From QHWK01 sp035315685 (lineage in GTDB: Bacteria > Acidobacteriota > Vicinamibacteria > Vicinamibacterales > CAVVIG01), in assembly GCA_035315685.1 (NCBI GenBank), contig DATFXR010000409.1, positions 1 to 14,426 on the forward strand: DNA of 14,426 nt, read 5' to 3'. Positions within the stretch are counted from its first letter, which is position 1. Every line of letters begins with the position of its first letter. The notes beneath the pieces were generated by a model. It was not told where the DNA came from and ran no database searches. It was given only the letters and a program-made list of their open reading frames with translations. A program made the translations under genes and the position numbers. This document shows positions 6,677 to 13,947 of this stretch, in pieces.

Positions 6677-7248
6677 GGCGCGCCGAGTGCATCGCGATGC
6701 TCTATCCCGAGCTCGACGACAAGCTCGTGGTCACGATCATGGGCGCCTGCGCGCAGGAGCTCTACGACCTCGGGCACAAGGACAACTTCTTTTATCTCCA
6801 GCACGCCATGGGTCTGGCCTCCTCGATCGGGCTCGGACTCGCGATGCACCTTCCGAAGGAGCGCGTCGTCGTCCTCGACGGGGATGGCTCGCTGCTGATG
6901 AACCTCGGGACGCTCGCGACGATCGCGCGCTACCGGCCGGACAATCTCATTCACATCGTCTTCGACAACGGCAGCCTGCTGTCGACGGGAGGCTTCGACT
7001 CGCACACGACCTCAGGCACGACCGATCTCGCGGCGATCGCGCAGGGCGCCGGTCTCGAGCGAGTCGCCAAAGTCGACTCGGTGATGGACTTCGGCGAAGC
7101 GGTGATCGACGCATTCAACAGCGGCCGCCTGAGCGTGATTGTCGCGAAAGTCGCGGCGATCGGTCCGAATCACTACGGGATGGACCTGCAGCTCCCGGAG
7201 AATGCCTTCCGGTTCAAGCGGTTCATCAGCAGCCGCAGGCAGACGTGA
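6673..7248 (+). CDS. Thiamine-diphosphate decarboxylase, beta (diphosphate-binding) subunit
   Basis: GTG at 6673 overlaps the alpha-subunit stop as GTGA and lies five bases after GGAGGAG (6661-6667), a strong ribosome site; this gives 191 residues. The TPP/Mg motif starts at GDGS (70-73) and ends at Asn99 in FDNGS, the GDG-x(26)-N form of the ComE-type subunit. FYLQHAMGLASSIGLGLA (40-57) and the LSTGGFDSHTTSGTTDLA segment (103-120), which lines the substrate pocket in related enzymes, are also present. The split into two small proteins is as in archaeal sulfopyruvate decarboxylase; phosphonopyruvate decarboxylases are usually one chain. This favours, but does not prove, a sulfopyruvate-like substrate. 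Confidence 0.88.
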   Translation: MRRAECIAMLYPELDDKLVVTIMGACAQELYDLGHKDNFFYLQHAMGLASSIGLGLAMHLPKERVVVLDGDGSLLMNLGTLATIARYRPDNLIHIVFDNGSLLSTGGFDSHTTSGTTDLAAIAQGAGLERVAKVDSVMDFGEAVIDAFNSGRLSVIVAKVAAIGPNHYGMDLQLPENAFRFKRFISSRRQT

Positions 7249-7376
7249 GGGATCGCCGCGTCCGGGCGGTTTCGGTGGGTGATGGCGCCGACTCTCGATA
7301 TCGCTGAAACGCCGTGGAAGCACGGGAGCCCGAGACTTCGGGGCTATCCAAAGCCGCCGCACTGAGGAGGAAGCGC

Positions 7377-8027
7377 ATGACGAAGACTGTGTTGGGAGCG
7401 CTCGTTGTCGCCGTCGCCCTGAGTCCGGTCGCCGTGTCGACGCAGTCTGGAAAAGCGAAGCCGACCAGCGCGACCTACATCACCAAGGAAGAAATCGACA
7501 CGGTGAACGCGAAGGGACAGGGAACCGATCGGGCGATCAAGGTGGTGGACATCGGCCACGAGAACTTCGCGCTTGGGATCGTGCATCGGGGAAAGACGGT
7601 CAACGGCGTCATGGTGTCCGCGCCGGGCACCGGCACCGCGGCCGCGGGCCGCGGCACAGCGCCGGCAGCCGCCGAGCCGTGCGGACGACAGATGGCGACG
7701 GCTCCGGCGGGCGGGACAGCCGGCGGCATCACCCACGATTCTCAGACCGAGGGCTATTACATCGTCTCCGGCGGCGGCACGATGTTCACCGATGGCTACA
7801 TCGTGAACGGACGGCACAATCTGTCGCCGGAGCTGAACGGGCCGACGTGCGGCGGCATGGCTTACGACGTCGTCAAGAAGGTGGTGAAGCCTGGCGACAT
7901 CATCATCGTGCCTGCAGGCGTCGTGCATGGATGGCTCGACATCGGCGATCACGTCGATTATCTGAGCTTCCGCCCGTCGCCGGGAATTCTGACGGCAGGC
8001 TGGGTGCACCCGGTCCTGAGGAAATAG
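7377..8027 (+). CDS. Exported cupin-domain protein
   Basis: The ATG at 7377 follows GAGGAGGAA with good spacing; the longer in-frame start at 7314 would bury the signal peptide. The 216-residue product has a Sec signal (MTKTVLGALVVAVALSPVAV) and a single cupin barrel. Motif 1 is H120-x4-E125-x6-G132 within GGITHDSQTEGYYIVSGGG; the first His of the usual HxH pair is replaced by Ile118. Motif 2 is GDIIIVPAGVVHGW with H184. Three of four metal ligands are thus present. An Ala/Gly/Thr-rich insert (about 84-115, containing one Cys) interrupts the barrel before motif 1, and a second insert with a Cys follows motif 1. Likely a periplasmic metal-binding protein; its reaction or ligand is unknown. Confidence 0.8.
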   Translation: MTKTVLGALVVAVALSPVAVSTQSGKAKPTSATYITKEEIDTVNAKGQGTDRAIKVVDIGHENFALGIVHRGKTVNGVMVSAPGTGTAAAGRGTAPAAAEPCGRQMATAPAGGTAGGITHDSQTEGYYIVSGGGTMFTDGYIVNGRHNLSPELNGPTCGGMAYDVVKKVVKPGDIIIVPAGVVHGWLDIGDHVDYLSFRPSPGILTAGWVHPVLRK

Positions 8028-8094
8028 ATCCTCGGTTCTGAGGCACCGCGGCGCGACGTAATCGACGCGCGGCCGGTTTGCTGCTGCGGACGCG

Positions 8095-9444
8095 CTACTT
8101 CAGCGCAGACAGTGTCGGCCCCGAGGCGCCTCTCGGCAGCAGACTCGGTCCCGATGGCGAGAACAGTGTCGCCGTGTCGATCTTCGGATCGATGAGCACG
8201 CCGATGAAGCAGTTCTGCATTTCGTCCCAGTTCTGATCGCCCCAGTAGATCGTCTTGCTCGGGTCGGGATTGAACTTGTTGGCGACCGAGTTGTCGAAAT
8301 GCGCGACGCCGATGATGCGTGTGCCCTTCGGCAGCGACTTCGGCTCGGCGAGGTCGTATCCCATCTGCCAGTTGAAGTCCCACTTCGCCTTGAACACGGT
8401 TTCCGTTTTGCCGGTTGGATACACGAGCCGCAGCTCGTAGTCTTTCCCGCGCAGATGCATGTGCGGCTGCACGTACACGAGCTTCATGTCGGCGTTCGTC
8501 GTCATCTCCGACACGATCTCGGCGTTGCCGTCGCGCGGCGGAATCGCCAGGTTGGCGGCGGTCGGACCGTTGTGCATGACGTAGCGCAGCGTGGGTGACT
8601 TCTTCGCAAAGACCAGGCCGACGCGCGACCGATCGGTCGCCGCCTTGCCGATCGCGGTGTAGTGCAGGTTGAACACGAGGTCCGATCCTTTCGGAACGAA
8701 CTTCGCCGATTCGAACTGATTGAAATCCTGCGGACCGAGGCCCGGGTTGAATTTGCCGAGCGTCTCCGGGGCCTGCTTCTCCGTCATCCCGATGCTCGTC
8801 GTCTCGTAGGCTTCGCCGGGTACCGCGTCCTTCATGAAATCCGAGTCCGGCGGCCGGACCAGGACCCGCCCGTGATGCAGCACTTGCGGATTTCCCGGAC
8901 GCATCTCCGCCGCGACAACCCACACGTCTTCCGGAAAGTTCACTTTCACCAGAATGTTCTTGTAGTTCACCGTACCGGTGGCCGGGACGCTGAAGTCCTT
9001 CGGCATCTCGACGATCATGTCGGGCTCGATATTCCAGCCGTCGTGAAATGCGATCGGCGCCGGCTTGTCCTTCGCGTCACCTTCGGCCGCCCCGCCATCG
9101 ACCCATGCGCTGAGGGTCGCGATGTCCGCGTCGGTCAGTCGCTTGTCGTTGGCGAAATGACCGTACGCCGGATCGGCGAACCATGGCGGCATCTGCCGCT
9201 TCACGACCGCGGCTCTGATCGCCTTGGCCCATGGCCGTACGTCCTGGTACGTGAGAAACGACATCGGCGCGATCTCTCCCGGACGATGGCAGGCCTGACA
9301 GTTCTTCTGCAGGATCGGCAGGACCTGTTTGTTGAACGTCACCGCCCCGGCATTCGACTCTTGTTGCGGCGCGGCATGGATCGATGCGGTCATCAATCCC
9401 AGCACCAACAGCGCGCCCAGCGGAGCCATCTGTCTCAGTCGCAT
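8095..9444 (-). CDS. Exported cytochrome c fused to a copper monooxygenase-like (PHM) domain
   Basis: ATG at 9444 follows GGGGAG and opens a signal peptide (MRLRQMAPLGALLVLGLM...HAA); the upstream extension to 9561 is not needed. The 449-residue product has a heme-binding CQACH at 49-53 in the hallmark context CHRPGEIAPMSFLTYQDVRPWA, with QMPPW (Met85) as probable axial ligand. The rest resembles copper type II ascorbate-dependent monooxygenases: His190-His191 (VLHHGRV) and His261 (LHYTA) match the first copper site, and His328/His330 (PHMHLRGK) with Met409 (WDEM) match the second. All six ligands expected from peptidylglycine hydroxylating monooxygenase appear present in order. The inferred role is periplasmic copper-dependent oxidation fed with electrons through the fused heme. 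Substrate unknown. Divergent from the DUF6152 gene. Confidence 0.88.
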   Translation of the reverse strand: MRLRQMAPLGALLVLGLMTASIHAAPQQESNAGAVTFNKQVLPILQKNCQACHRPGEIAPMSFLTYQDVRPWAKAIRAAVVKRQMPPWFADPAYGHFANDKRLTDADIATLSAWVDGGAAEGDAKDKPAPIAFHDGWNIEPDMIVEMPKDFSVPATGTVNYKNILVKVNFPEDVWVVAAEMRPGNPQVLHHGRVLVRPPDSDFMKDAVPGEAYETTSIGMTEKQAPETLGKFNPGLGPQDFNQFESAKFVPKGSDLVFNLHYTAIGKAATDRSRVGLVFAKKSPTLRYVMHNGPTAANLAIPPRDGNAEIVSEMTTNADMKLVYVQPHMHLRGKDYELRLVYPTGKTETVFKAKWDFNWQMGYDLAEPKSLPKGTRIIGVAHFDNSVANKFNPDPSKTIYWGDQNWDEMQNCFIGVLIDPKIDTATLFSPSGPSLLPRGASGPTLSALK

Positions 9445-9476
9445 AACGTCTCCCCGGAGATTTCCGATGCTGGTCA

Positions 9477-9482
9477 ATATTA
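9477..9482 (-). promoter_or_regulatory. Possible -10 element of the cytochrome/copper monooxygenase gene
   Basis: Read on the minus strand the bases are TAATAT, 32 bases before the ATG at 9444 and within the only AT-rich patch of the divergent gap. No clear -35 hexamer lies 16-18 bases upstream, so this is a weak call. Confidence 0.3.
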
Positions 9483-9626
9483 AGGCTATTCCAGGGTTTG
9501 CATGACGCGGTTCCGACCCAGAAACGTGGCGAGCGGCCCTGGCGAACACAAATTCCAGCATACGGGATGATCCCCGGACCGCCGAGCTGGGAGTGGTGAG
9601 CAGCCGGTTTTCCTGCGGTTCTGTCC

Positions 9627-9632
9627 TACAAT
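9627..9632 (+). promoter_or_regulatory. Possible -10 element of the DUF6152 gene
   Basis: TACAAT stands close before the ribosome site GGGAGGAG (9640-9647). A start site about seven bases downstream would leave a very short leader that begins at the Shine-Dalgarno. No matching -35 hexamer is evident. Confidence 0.22.
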
Positions 9633-9652
9633 CCCCGAGGGAGGAGCGTCAG

Positions 9653-10030
9653 ATGAAGGCTCTACACGTGCCAGTCTTTGTCATTCTAGCGCTGGTCTCC
9701 GCTGCACTTCCGCTGTCTGCGCACCACTCGTGGCCGGTGAACACCTCCAAGCTTGTTACGGTGAAGGGCACGGTGATGGACTTCACCTGGGAAAATCCGC
9801 ACCCGATGATCACCCTGGAAGTCCGGACCGACGACGGCAAGCTGGAGAAGTGGTCGGTCGGTGGCCCCGCGATCAACCGCATGGAGGCAAACGGCTGGAG
9901 CAAGTCCACGGTCAAGCCGGGCGACGTGATCACCGGCATCGGCTATCAGTACTCAAACGGTCAGAAGATCATCAGGCTCGAGCGGGTCGTGCTGGCCGAC
10001 GGCAGGGAGCTGCGCGTCTACGGCCGCTAG
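9653..10030 (+). CDS. Exported DUF6152 family protein
   Basis: ATG at 9653 follows GGGAGGAG with good spacing. The 125-residue product has a signal peptide ending near LPLSA and the family signature AHHS (23-26) at the mature N terminus. It continues with VTVKGTVMDFTWENPHPMITLEV (36-58), KPGDVITGIGYQY and a final RLERVVLADGRELRVYG. This is the pattern of DUF6152, a small periplasmic beta-barrel (OB-like) protein frequently found next to cytochromes and PQQ enzymes in Acidobacteriota and Proteobacteria. Function is not established; the exposed His pair could bind metal (inference). Its TAG overlaps the stop of the convergent cytochrome gene. Confidence 0.85.
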   Translation: MKALHVPVFVILALVSAALPLSAHHSWPVNTSKLVTVKGTVMDFTWENPHPMITLEVRTDDGKLEKWSVGGPAINRMEANGWSKSTVKPGDVITGIGYQYSNGQKIIRLERVVLADGRELRVYGR

Positions 10031-10473
10031 GGTTTTCGTTCCGGCGTGATCTGAATCTGCTTCAGCACGTCCACGTCGGACGAGAGTTCTTTTTCTCCGC
10101 CCGGACACTTGTTCTGACTGAAGATGAACGCGACGAGGTCGGCAGTTTCCTGCGGGCTGAGACTCTGCGGCGCGTCGGCGGGCATCGTCGTCTTGATCTT
10201 GTCGAACAGATCGCCGGCGCTCGTGCCGCTCCACGCCTGGAGCACGTCGGCCCCGACCAGCGCTGGTCCGTCCTGACCGCCGGTGAGATCGGCGTTGTGA
10301 CAGGTCGCGCAGCGCGTCCCGGCAATCGCTTCGCCGCGCTTCGCCTGCGCCGCGCTGAACACGCCGCTCCAGATCGTCTGACTGGATGATTGCGGCGCGG
10401 CGGACACGGCGTTGAGGTCAAGAACGGCCGTGATCAGGACTGCGCCCAGAACGATCGTGCCATTCGATGTCAT
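10027..10473 (-). CDS. Small exported c-type cytochrome
   Basis: The 148-residue product starts with a hydrophobic signal (GTIVLGAVLITAVL) ending near VSAA. The single heme site is CATCH at 55-59, in the context AKRGEAIAGTRCATCHNADLTGGQDGPAL typical of class I cytochromes. Met97 in KTTMPADAPQSLS is the probable distal ligand, followed by the LSPQETADLVAFIFSQN helix. It is likely a periplasmic electron carrier for PQQ or copper enzymes such as those encoded in this window. No clear Shine-Dalgarno precedes the ATG at 10473. Its stop (10027-10029) shares bases with the stop of the DUF6152 gene on the other strand. Confidence 0.88.
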   Translation of the reverse strand: MTSNGTIVLGAVLITAVLDLNAVSAAPQSSSQTIWSGVFSAAQAKRGEAIAGTRCATCHNADLTGGQDGPALVGADVLQAWSGTSAGDLFDKIKTTMPADAPQSLSPQETADLVAFIFSQNKCPGGEKELSSDVDVLKQIQITPERKP

Positions 10474-10583
10474 GATGACCGACGCGTCGGGCCTCTATTG
10501 TGCCCTACGCCAGGCCCGAACGTGCCGCGAACAAGGCTTCGATCTGCCGCGATATCGCGCGTCATGAAGCTGCCGTCGCTCAA

Positions 10584-13500
10584 ATGCTGAGCTCGCGCCG
10601 GCTGTTTGTCCTGCTCTACACGCTGTCCGGCGCCGCGGCGCTCATCTATGAAGTGACATGGACGCGCCTGCTGACGCTGCAGATGGGGCACACCGTCTCG
10701 GCGGTCAGCACGGTGCTCGCCGCGTTCATGGGTGGTCTCGCCATCGGCGCCTGGATTGCCGGCCGGCTGGCTGTATCAGGCTCGCGACGCCTGAGATCCT
10801 ACGCGCGCCTCGAGCTCCTCATCGCGCTGATCGCGATCGCCCTGCCGCTGATGCTGCGCGCGACTCGGCCGGCGATCGCGTGGGCCTACGCCGACGGTGA
10901 CGCGACCATGCGATTCGCGCTCGTGCGCGCGGCCCTGAGCGCCATTCTCCTCGCGGTTCCGGCCGCGGCGATGGGCGCGACGTTTCCGATCGCCGCGTCG
11001 TGGTTCGCGGAGGTCACCGGCCGATTGACACCTGGTGTCCGCTCGCGATCATCGTCCGAGGCCGGTCTCCTGTACGCGGCGAACACCGCGGGCGCCGCCG
11101 CCGGGGCGATCGGCGCCGGCTTCTGGCTGATTCCGTGGCTCGGCCTGCAAGGCACGACCGCGATTGGCGTGGCGCTCAATGTCGGCGCAGCGCTCGGTGC
11201 GCTGTGGCTGTCGCAGCGCGATGCGCGGTCCGCCATCGAGTCGGCCGAGCCGCCGCACATCACAGCGCAGATCAAGAAGGACAAACGGCAGAAGCATCAG
11301 CCGCCGCGACGCGATCGCGTATCGCCGGCGCCAGAACCACAACCGACGCTCGCGTGGACGGCCGCCGCCTTGTCAGGCTTCGCAGCGCTCGTCTTCGAGG
11401 TCGCCTTCACGCGACTGCTCGCGCTCATCATCGGTCCGACCACGTACGCGTTTGCGACGATGGCCGCGTCGTTCATCACCGGACTCGCACTCGGATCCGC
11501 CGCCGGTGCGCGCCTGTCGCGCAGGGCCTCCCAGCCGGCATACTGGCTGGCGGCGACGCTGGCCATCACCGCGATCAGCGGATCGCTCGCGGCGTCGTAC
11601 GCGGCGTCGCGGCTGCCGCTCGTGGTCGCCTCGGAAGTCGCCGCCGCCACGGTGACGTTCGCGTCGGTGGTGGTCCGCCAGGCGTATGACGTCGCGCTGC
11701 TGCTGCTCCCGCTGACCTTCGCGCTCGGCGCCGCCTTTCCGCTCGCGCTGGCGACAGCGTCGTCCAGGTCCGAGTCGATCGCAACCGACGCTGCGCGCGT
11801 CTACGTCGCAAACACGCTGGGCGCGATCGCCGGCTCGCTCGCCGCGGGATTCCTGCTGGTGCCGCGCTTCGGACTGCACGCCACCTTCCGCGGCACGAGT
11901 CAGGTCGCAATCGTCGGCGCGGTCGCGGTCGCGGGTTGGGCAGCGCTCGCCGGCCATTCGGGCGCGAGGACCCGCAAGCTGGCCGTCATCGGCGCTCTGG
12001 TAGCGGCCGCGGCCCTCGGCGCGGTCATCATCGAGATGCCGTCGTGGGACCGCGAGCTGCTGTCCAGCGGCGCCTACAAGTACGCGCCGTACATCCACGC
12101 CCGCGACGCGAGCGATTTCGCAGCAAGCCTGCGCGCCGGCCGCCTCGAGTACTACAGGGAAGGCGCCGCGGCGACGGTCAGCGTCCGCCGGCTCGCGGGA
12201 CGGCTCGCGCTCGCCATCGACGGCAAGGTGGACGCGTCGACTGCGGGCGACATGCTGACACAGCGGCTGCTCGGCGTTCTGCCGGTGTTCATCCACCCCC
12301 ATCCGGACGAATTGTGCGTCATCGGCCTGGGCAGCGGGGTCACCGTCGCCTCGGCGATGGCGACCGGTCTCGTACACCACGGCGACGTGGTCGAGATCTC
12401 GCCGGAGGTCGTCGCAGCGTCGGCGTTCTTCTCGGCCGAGAACGACCACATCCTCGAGTCGCCGAACGTCCGTTTGATCGTCGGCGACGGCCGTTCGCAT
12501 CTCCAATTGTCGAACCGCCGCTACGACGTGATCGTCTCCGAGCCGTCGAATCCGTGGATGGCCGGCGTGGCGGCGCTCTTCACGCGCGAGTTCTTCGAGG
12601 CGGCACGGTCGAGGCTCCAGCCAGGCGGCATTCTCTGTCAGTGGGCCCACACCTACGACATGAGCGACGCCGACTTGCGATCGATCGTCCGTACGTTTGC
12701 GTCGGTGTTTCCGCAGAGCACGATGTGGCGCGTCGGCGACGGCGATCTGCTGCTCATCGGCACGACCGGCAGCGACATCGAGACGCTGCTCGCGAACGTG
12801 ACCTCACGATCGAGCCAGCCATCGACGTCAGCAATGCTGGCCGACGTCGCGATCGATCCGGCGACCGCACCGTTCCAGCTGATGTCGCTGTTTGCTGGAG
12901 GACCAGCCGAAGTTGCCCGCTACGGCGACGCGGCCACCGTGCAGACCGACAACCGCATGGCGCTGGAGTTCACCGCGCCGAGCGCGATCTACGGGCGATC
13001 GACTGCGGCGAACGCAAGGACGATCCGCGAGTTGACAGCCGGCGCACGCCTTCCGGCGGCAGTCGCCAGAGCCGTGATGAACGCCGACGCGAAGAGCTTG
13101 ACCGCGCGCGGGACAATGGATCTGAAGGCGGAAGCCTACTCAACCGCCTCGGACTACTTCCATAGAGCGGTCGCGCTCGACAACCGGGATGCCGACGCGC
13201 TGCGCGGAGCGTCAGATGCCGCCGCTGGCCTGAATCAGCAGCACGAGCATCGTGTGTGGCTGGAGGACCTGACGAAATCGTCGCCAGAGAACGTGGCCGC
13301 GCGCATCGAGTTGTCGCGCGTGCGCGCCGCCGCAGGCGACTTCGACGGCGCGATTGCCGCGGCGAGCGAAGCGCAACGGCTCGAACCGGGCGATCCTCGG
13401 GCAATGGAACAGCTTGCCTCGGTGTTCGCCGACATGGGCGATGCGGCCCGGCTGGCGCCAGTCGCCGATCTGCTCGCTTCGCGATATCCGAGCCGCGAGG

Positions 13501-13856
13501 ACGGCCCGTACTACCAGGCGGCGGCGCTGCTGCTTCGCGATCGTCCCGCCGAAGCGGCGATGCTCGCGCAGCGCGTCGCCGCGGCGAACCCGCGGTCGGC
13601 AAAGGCGCGGAACTTGCTCGGCGCGGCATGCGCGAGCACGGGCCAGCGAGAATGCGCCGAGGCGGCGTTCGCCGAATCCATTCGTTTAAATCCGCGCGAG
13701 CCGTCGAGCTACATCAACGTCGGTCTGTTTTATCTCCAGACCGCGAGGCCCGAGCAGGCGGAGGATTCCTTCGGCGAAGCGCTGTCGCTCGATCCGTCCT
13801 CGCCCGCCGCCAGAGACGGCATCCGTCAGGCGCGCGCTGCCCGGGTTGCGCAATAG
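10584..13856 (+). CDS. Large membrane protein: duplicated transmembrane domain, spermidine-synthase-like domain and TPR tail
   Basis: About 1090 residues from ATG 10584; a GTG at 10500 would add 28 polar residues before the first helix and is less likely. Neither start has a strong Shine-Dalgarno. Residues about 5-210 and 255-450 are two copies of a multi-helix unit (SGxAALxxEVxxTRLL opening; later ANTxGAxAG), then another helix near 462-485. A Rossmann domain follows with GLGSG (581-585), acidic Glu604 for the ribose of a nucleotide cofactor, GDGR (634-637) and SEPSNPW (652-658). In true spermidine synthases the last region carries a catalytic Asp; here Ser-Glu replaces it, so aminopropyl transfer is doubtful. 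Residues about 845-1080 are TPR-like helical pairs (NPREPSSYINVGLFYLQ and similar). Such membrane-fused 'spermidine synthase' proteins are common, but their reaction is not established. Confidence 0.88.
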   Translation: MLSSRRLFVLLYTLSGAAALIYEVTWTRLLTLQMGHTVSAVSTVLAAFMGGLAIGAWIAGRLAVSGSRRLRSYARLELLIALIAIALPLMLRATRPAIAWAYADGDATMRFALVRAALSAILLAVPAAAMGATFPIAASWFAEVTGRLTPGVRSRSSSEAGLLYAANTAGAAAGAIGAGFWLIPWLGLQGTTAIGVALNVGAALGALWLSQRDARSAIESAEPPHITAQIKKDKRQKHQPPRRDRVSPAPEPQPTLAWTAAALSGFAALVFEVAFTRLLALIIGPTTYAFATMAASFITGLALGSAAGARLSRRASQPAYWLAATLAITAISGSLAASYAASRLPLVVASEVAAATVTFASVVVRQAYDVALLLLPLTFALGAAFPLALATASSRSESIATDAARVYVANTLGAIAGSLAAGFLLVPRFGLHATFRGTSQVAIVGAVAVAGWAALAGHSGARTRKLAVIGALVAAAALGAVIIEMPSWDRELLSSGAYKYAPYIHARDASDFAASLRAGRLEYYREGAAATVSVRRLAGRLALAIDGKVDASTAGDMLTQRLLGVLPVFIHPHPDELCVIGLGSGVTVASAMATGLVHHGDVVEISPEVVAASAFFSAENDHILESPNVRLIVGDGRSHLQLSNRRYDVIVSEPSNPWMAGVAALFTREFFEAARSRLQPGGILCQWAHTYDMSDADLRSIVRTFASVFPQSTMWRVGDGDLLLIGTTGSDIETLLANVTSRSSQPSTSAMLADVAIDPATAPFQLMSLFAGGPAEVARYGDAATVQTDNRMALEFTAPSAIYGRSTAANARTIRELTAGARLPAAVARAVMNADAKSLTARGTMDLKAEAYSTASDYFHRAVALDNRDADALRGASDAAAGLNQQHEHRVWLEDLTKSSPENVAARIELSRVRAAAGDFDGAIAAASEAQRLEPGDPRAMEQLASVFADMGDAARLAPVADLLASRYPSREDGPYYQAAALLLRDRPAEAAMLAQRVAAANPRSAKARNLLGAACASTGQRECAEAAFAESIRLNPREPSSYINVGLFYLQTARPEQAEDSFGEALSLDPSSPAARDGIRQARAARVAQ

Positions 13857-13914
13857 ATCGGCTTCCTTATGAGGCTGTTACAAGTTGCGACACGCTCGTC
13901 GATCACGGCTGCGC

Positions 13915-13920
13915 TATAGT
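13915..13920 (+). promoter_or_regulatory. Possible -10 element of the PQQ dehydrogenase gene
   Basis: TATAGT stands 27 bases before the ATG at 13948 in a 91-base gap, with the strong ribosome site GAGGAGGAA between. A TTGCGA lies upstream but 24 bases away, too far for a normal -35, so only the -10 is supported. Confidence 0.35.
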
Positions 13921-13947
13921 CCGCGCCATCTCTCGAGGAGGAAGGCG

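Noticed and set aside
8028..8094. Possible bidirectional terminator between cupin and cytochrome/copper monooxygenase genes
   Set aside because: CCTC...GAGG and CCGCG...CGCGG pairings are short and compete with each other, with no T run on either strand.
9445..9561. N-terminal extension of the cytochrome/copper monooxygenase frame
   Set aside because: It would place 39 residues before a complete signal peptide that has its own ribosome site at the ATG at 9444.
11373..12650. Long minus-strand open frame (425 codons) opposite the membrane protein gene
   Set aside because: Its product is Arg/Gly/Asp-rich with no domain pattern; it mirrors the codon bias of the strongly supported plus-strand gene.
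11936..13165. 409-codon plus-strand frame inside the membrane protein gene
   Set aside because: Arg-rich shadow in a wrong frame over the Rossmann domain, which has recognisable motifs in the main frame.
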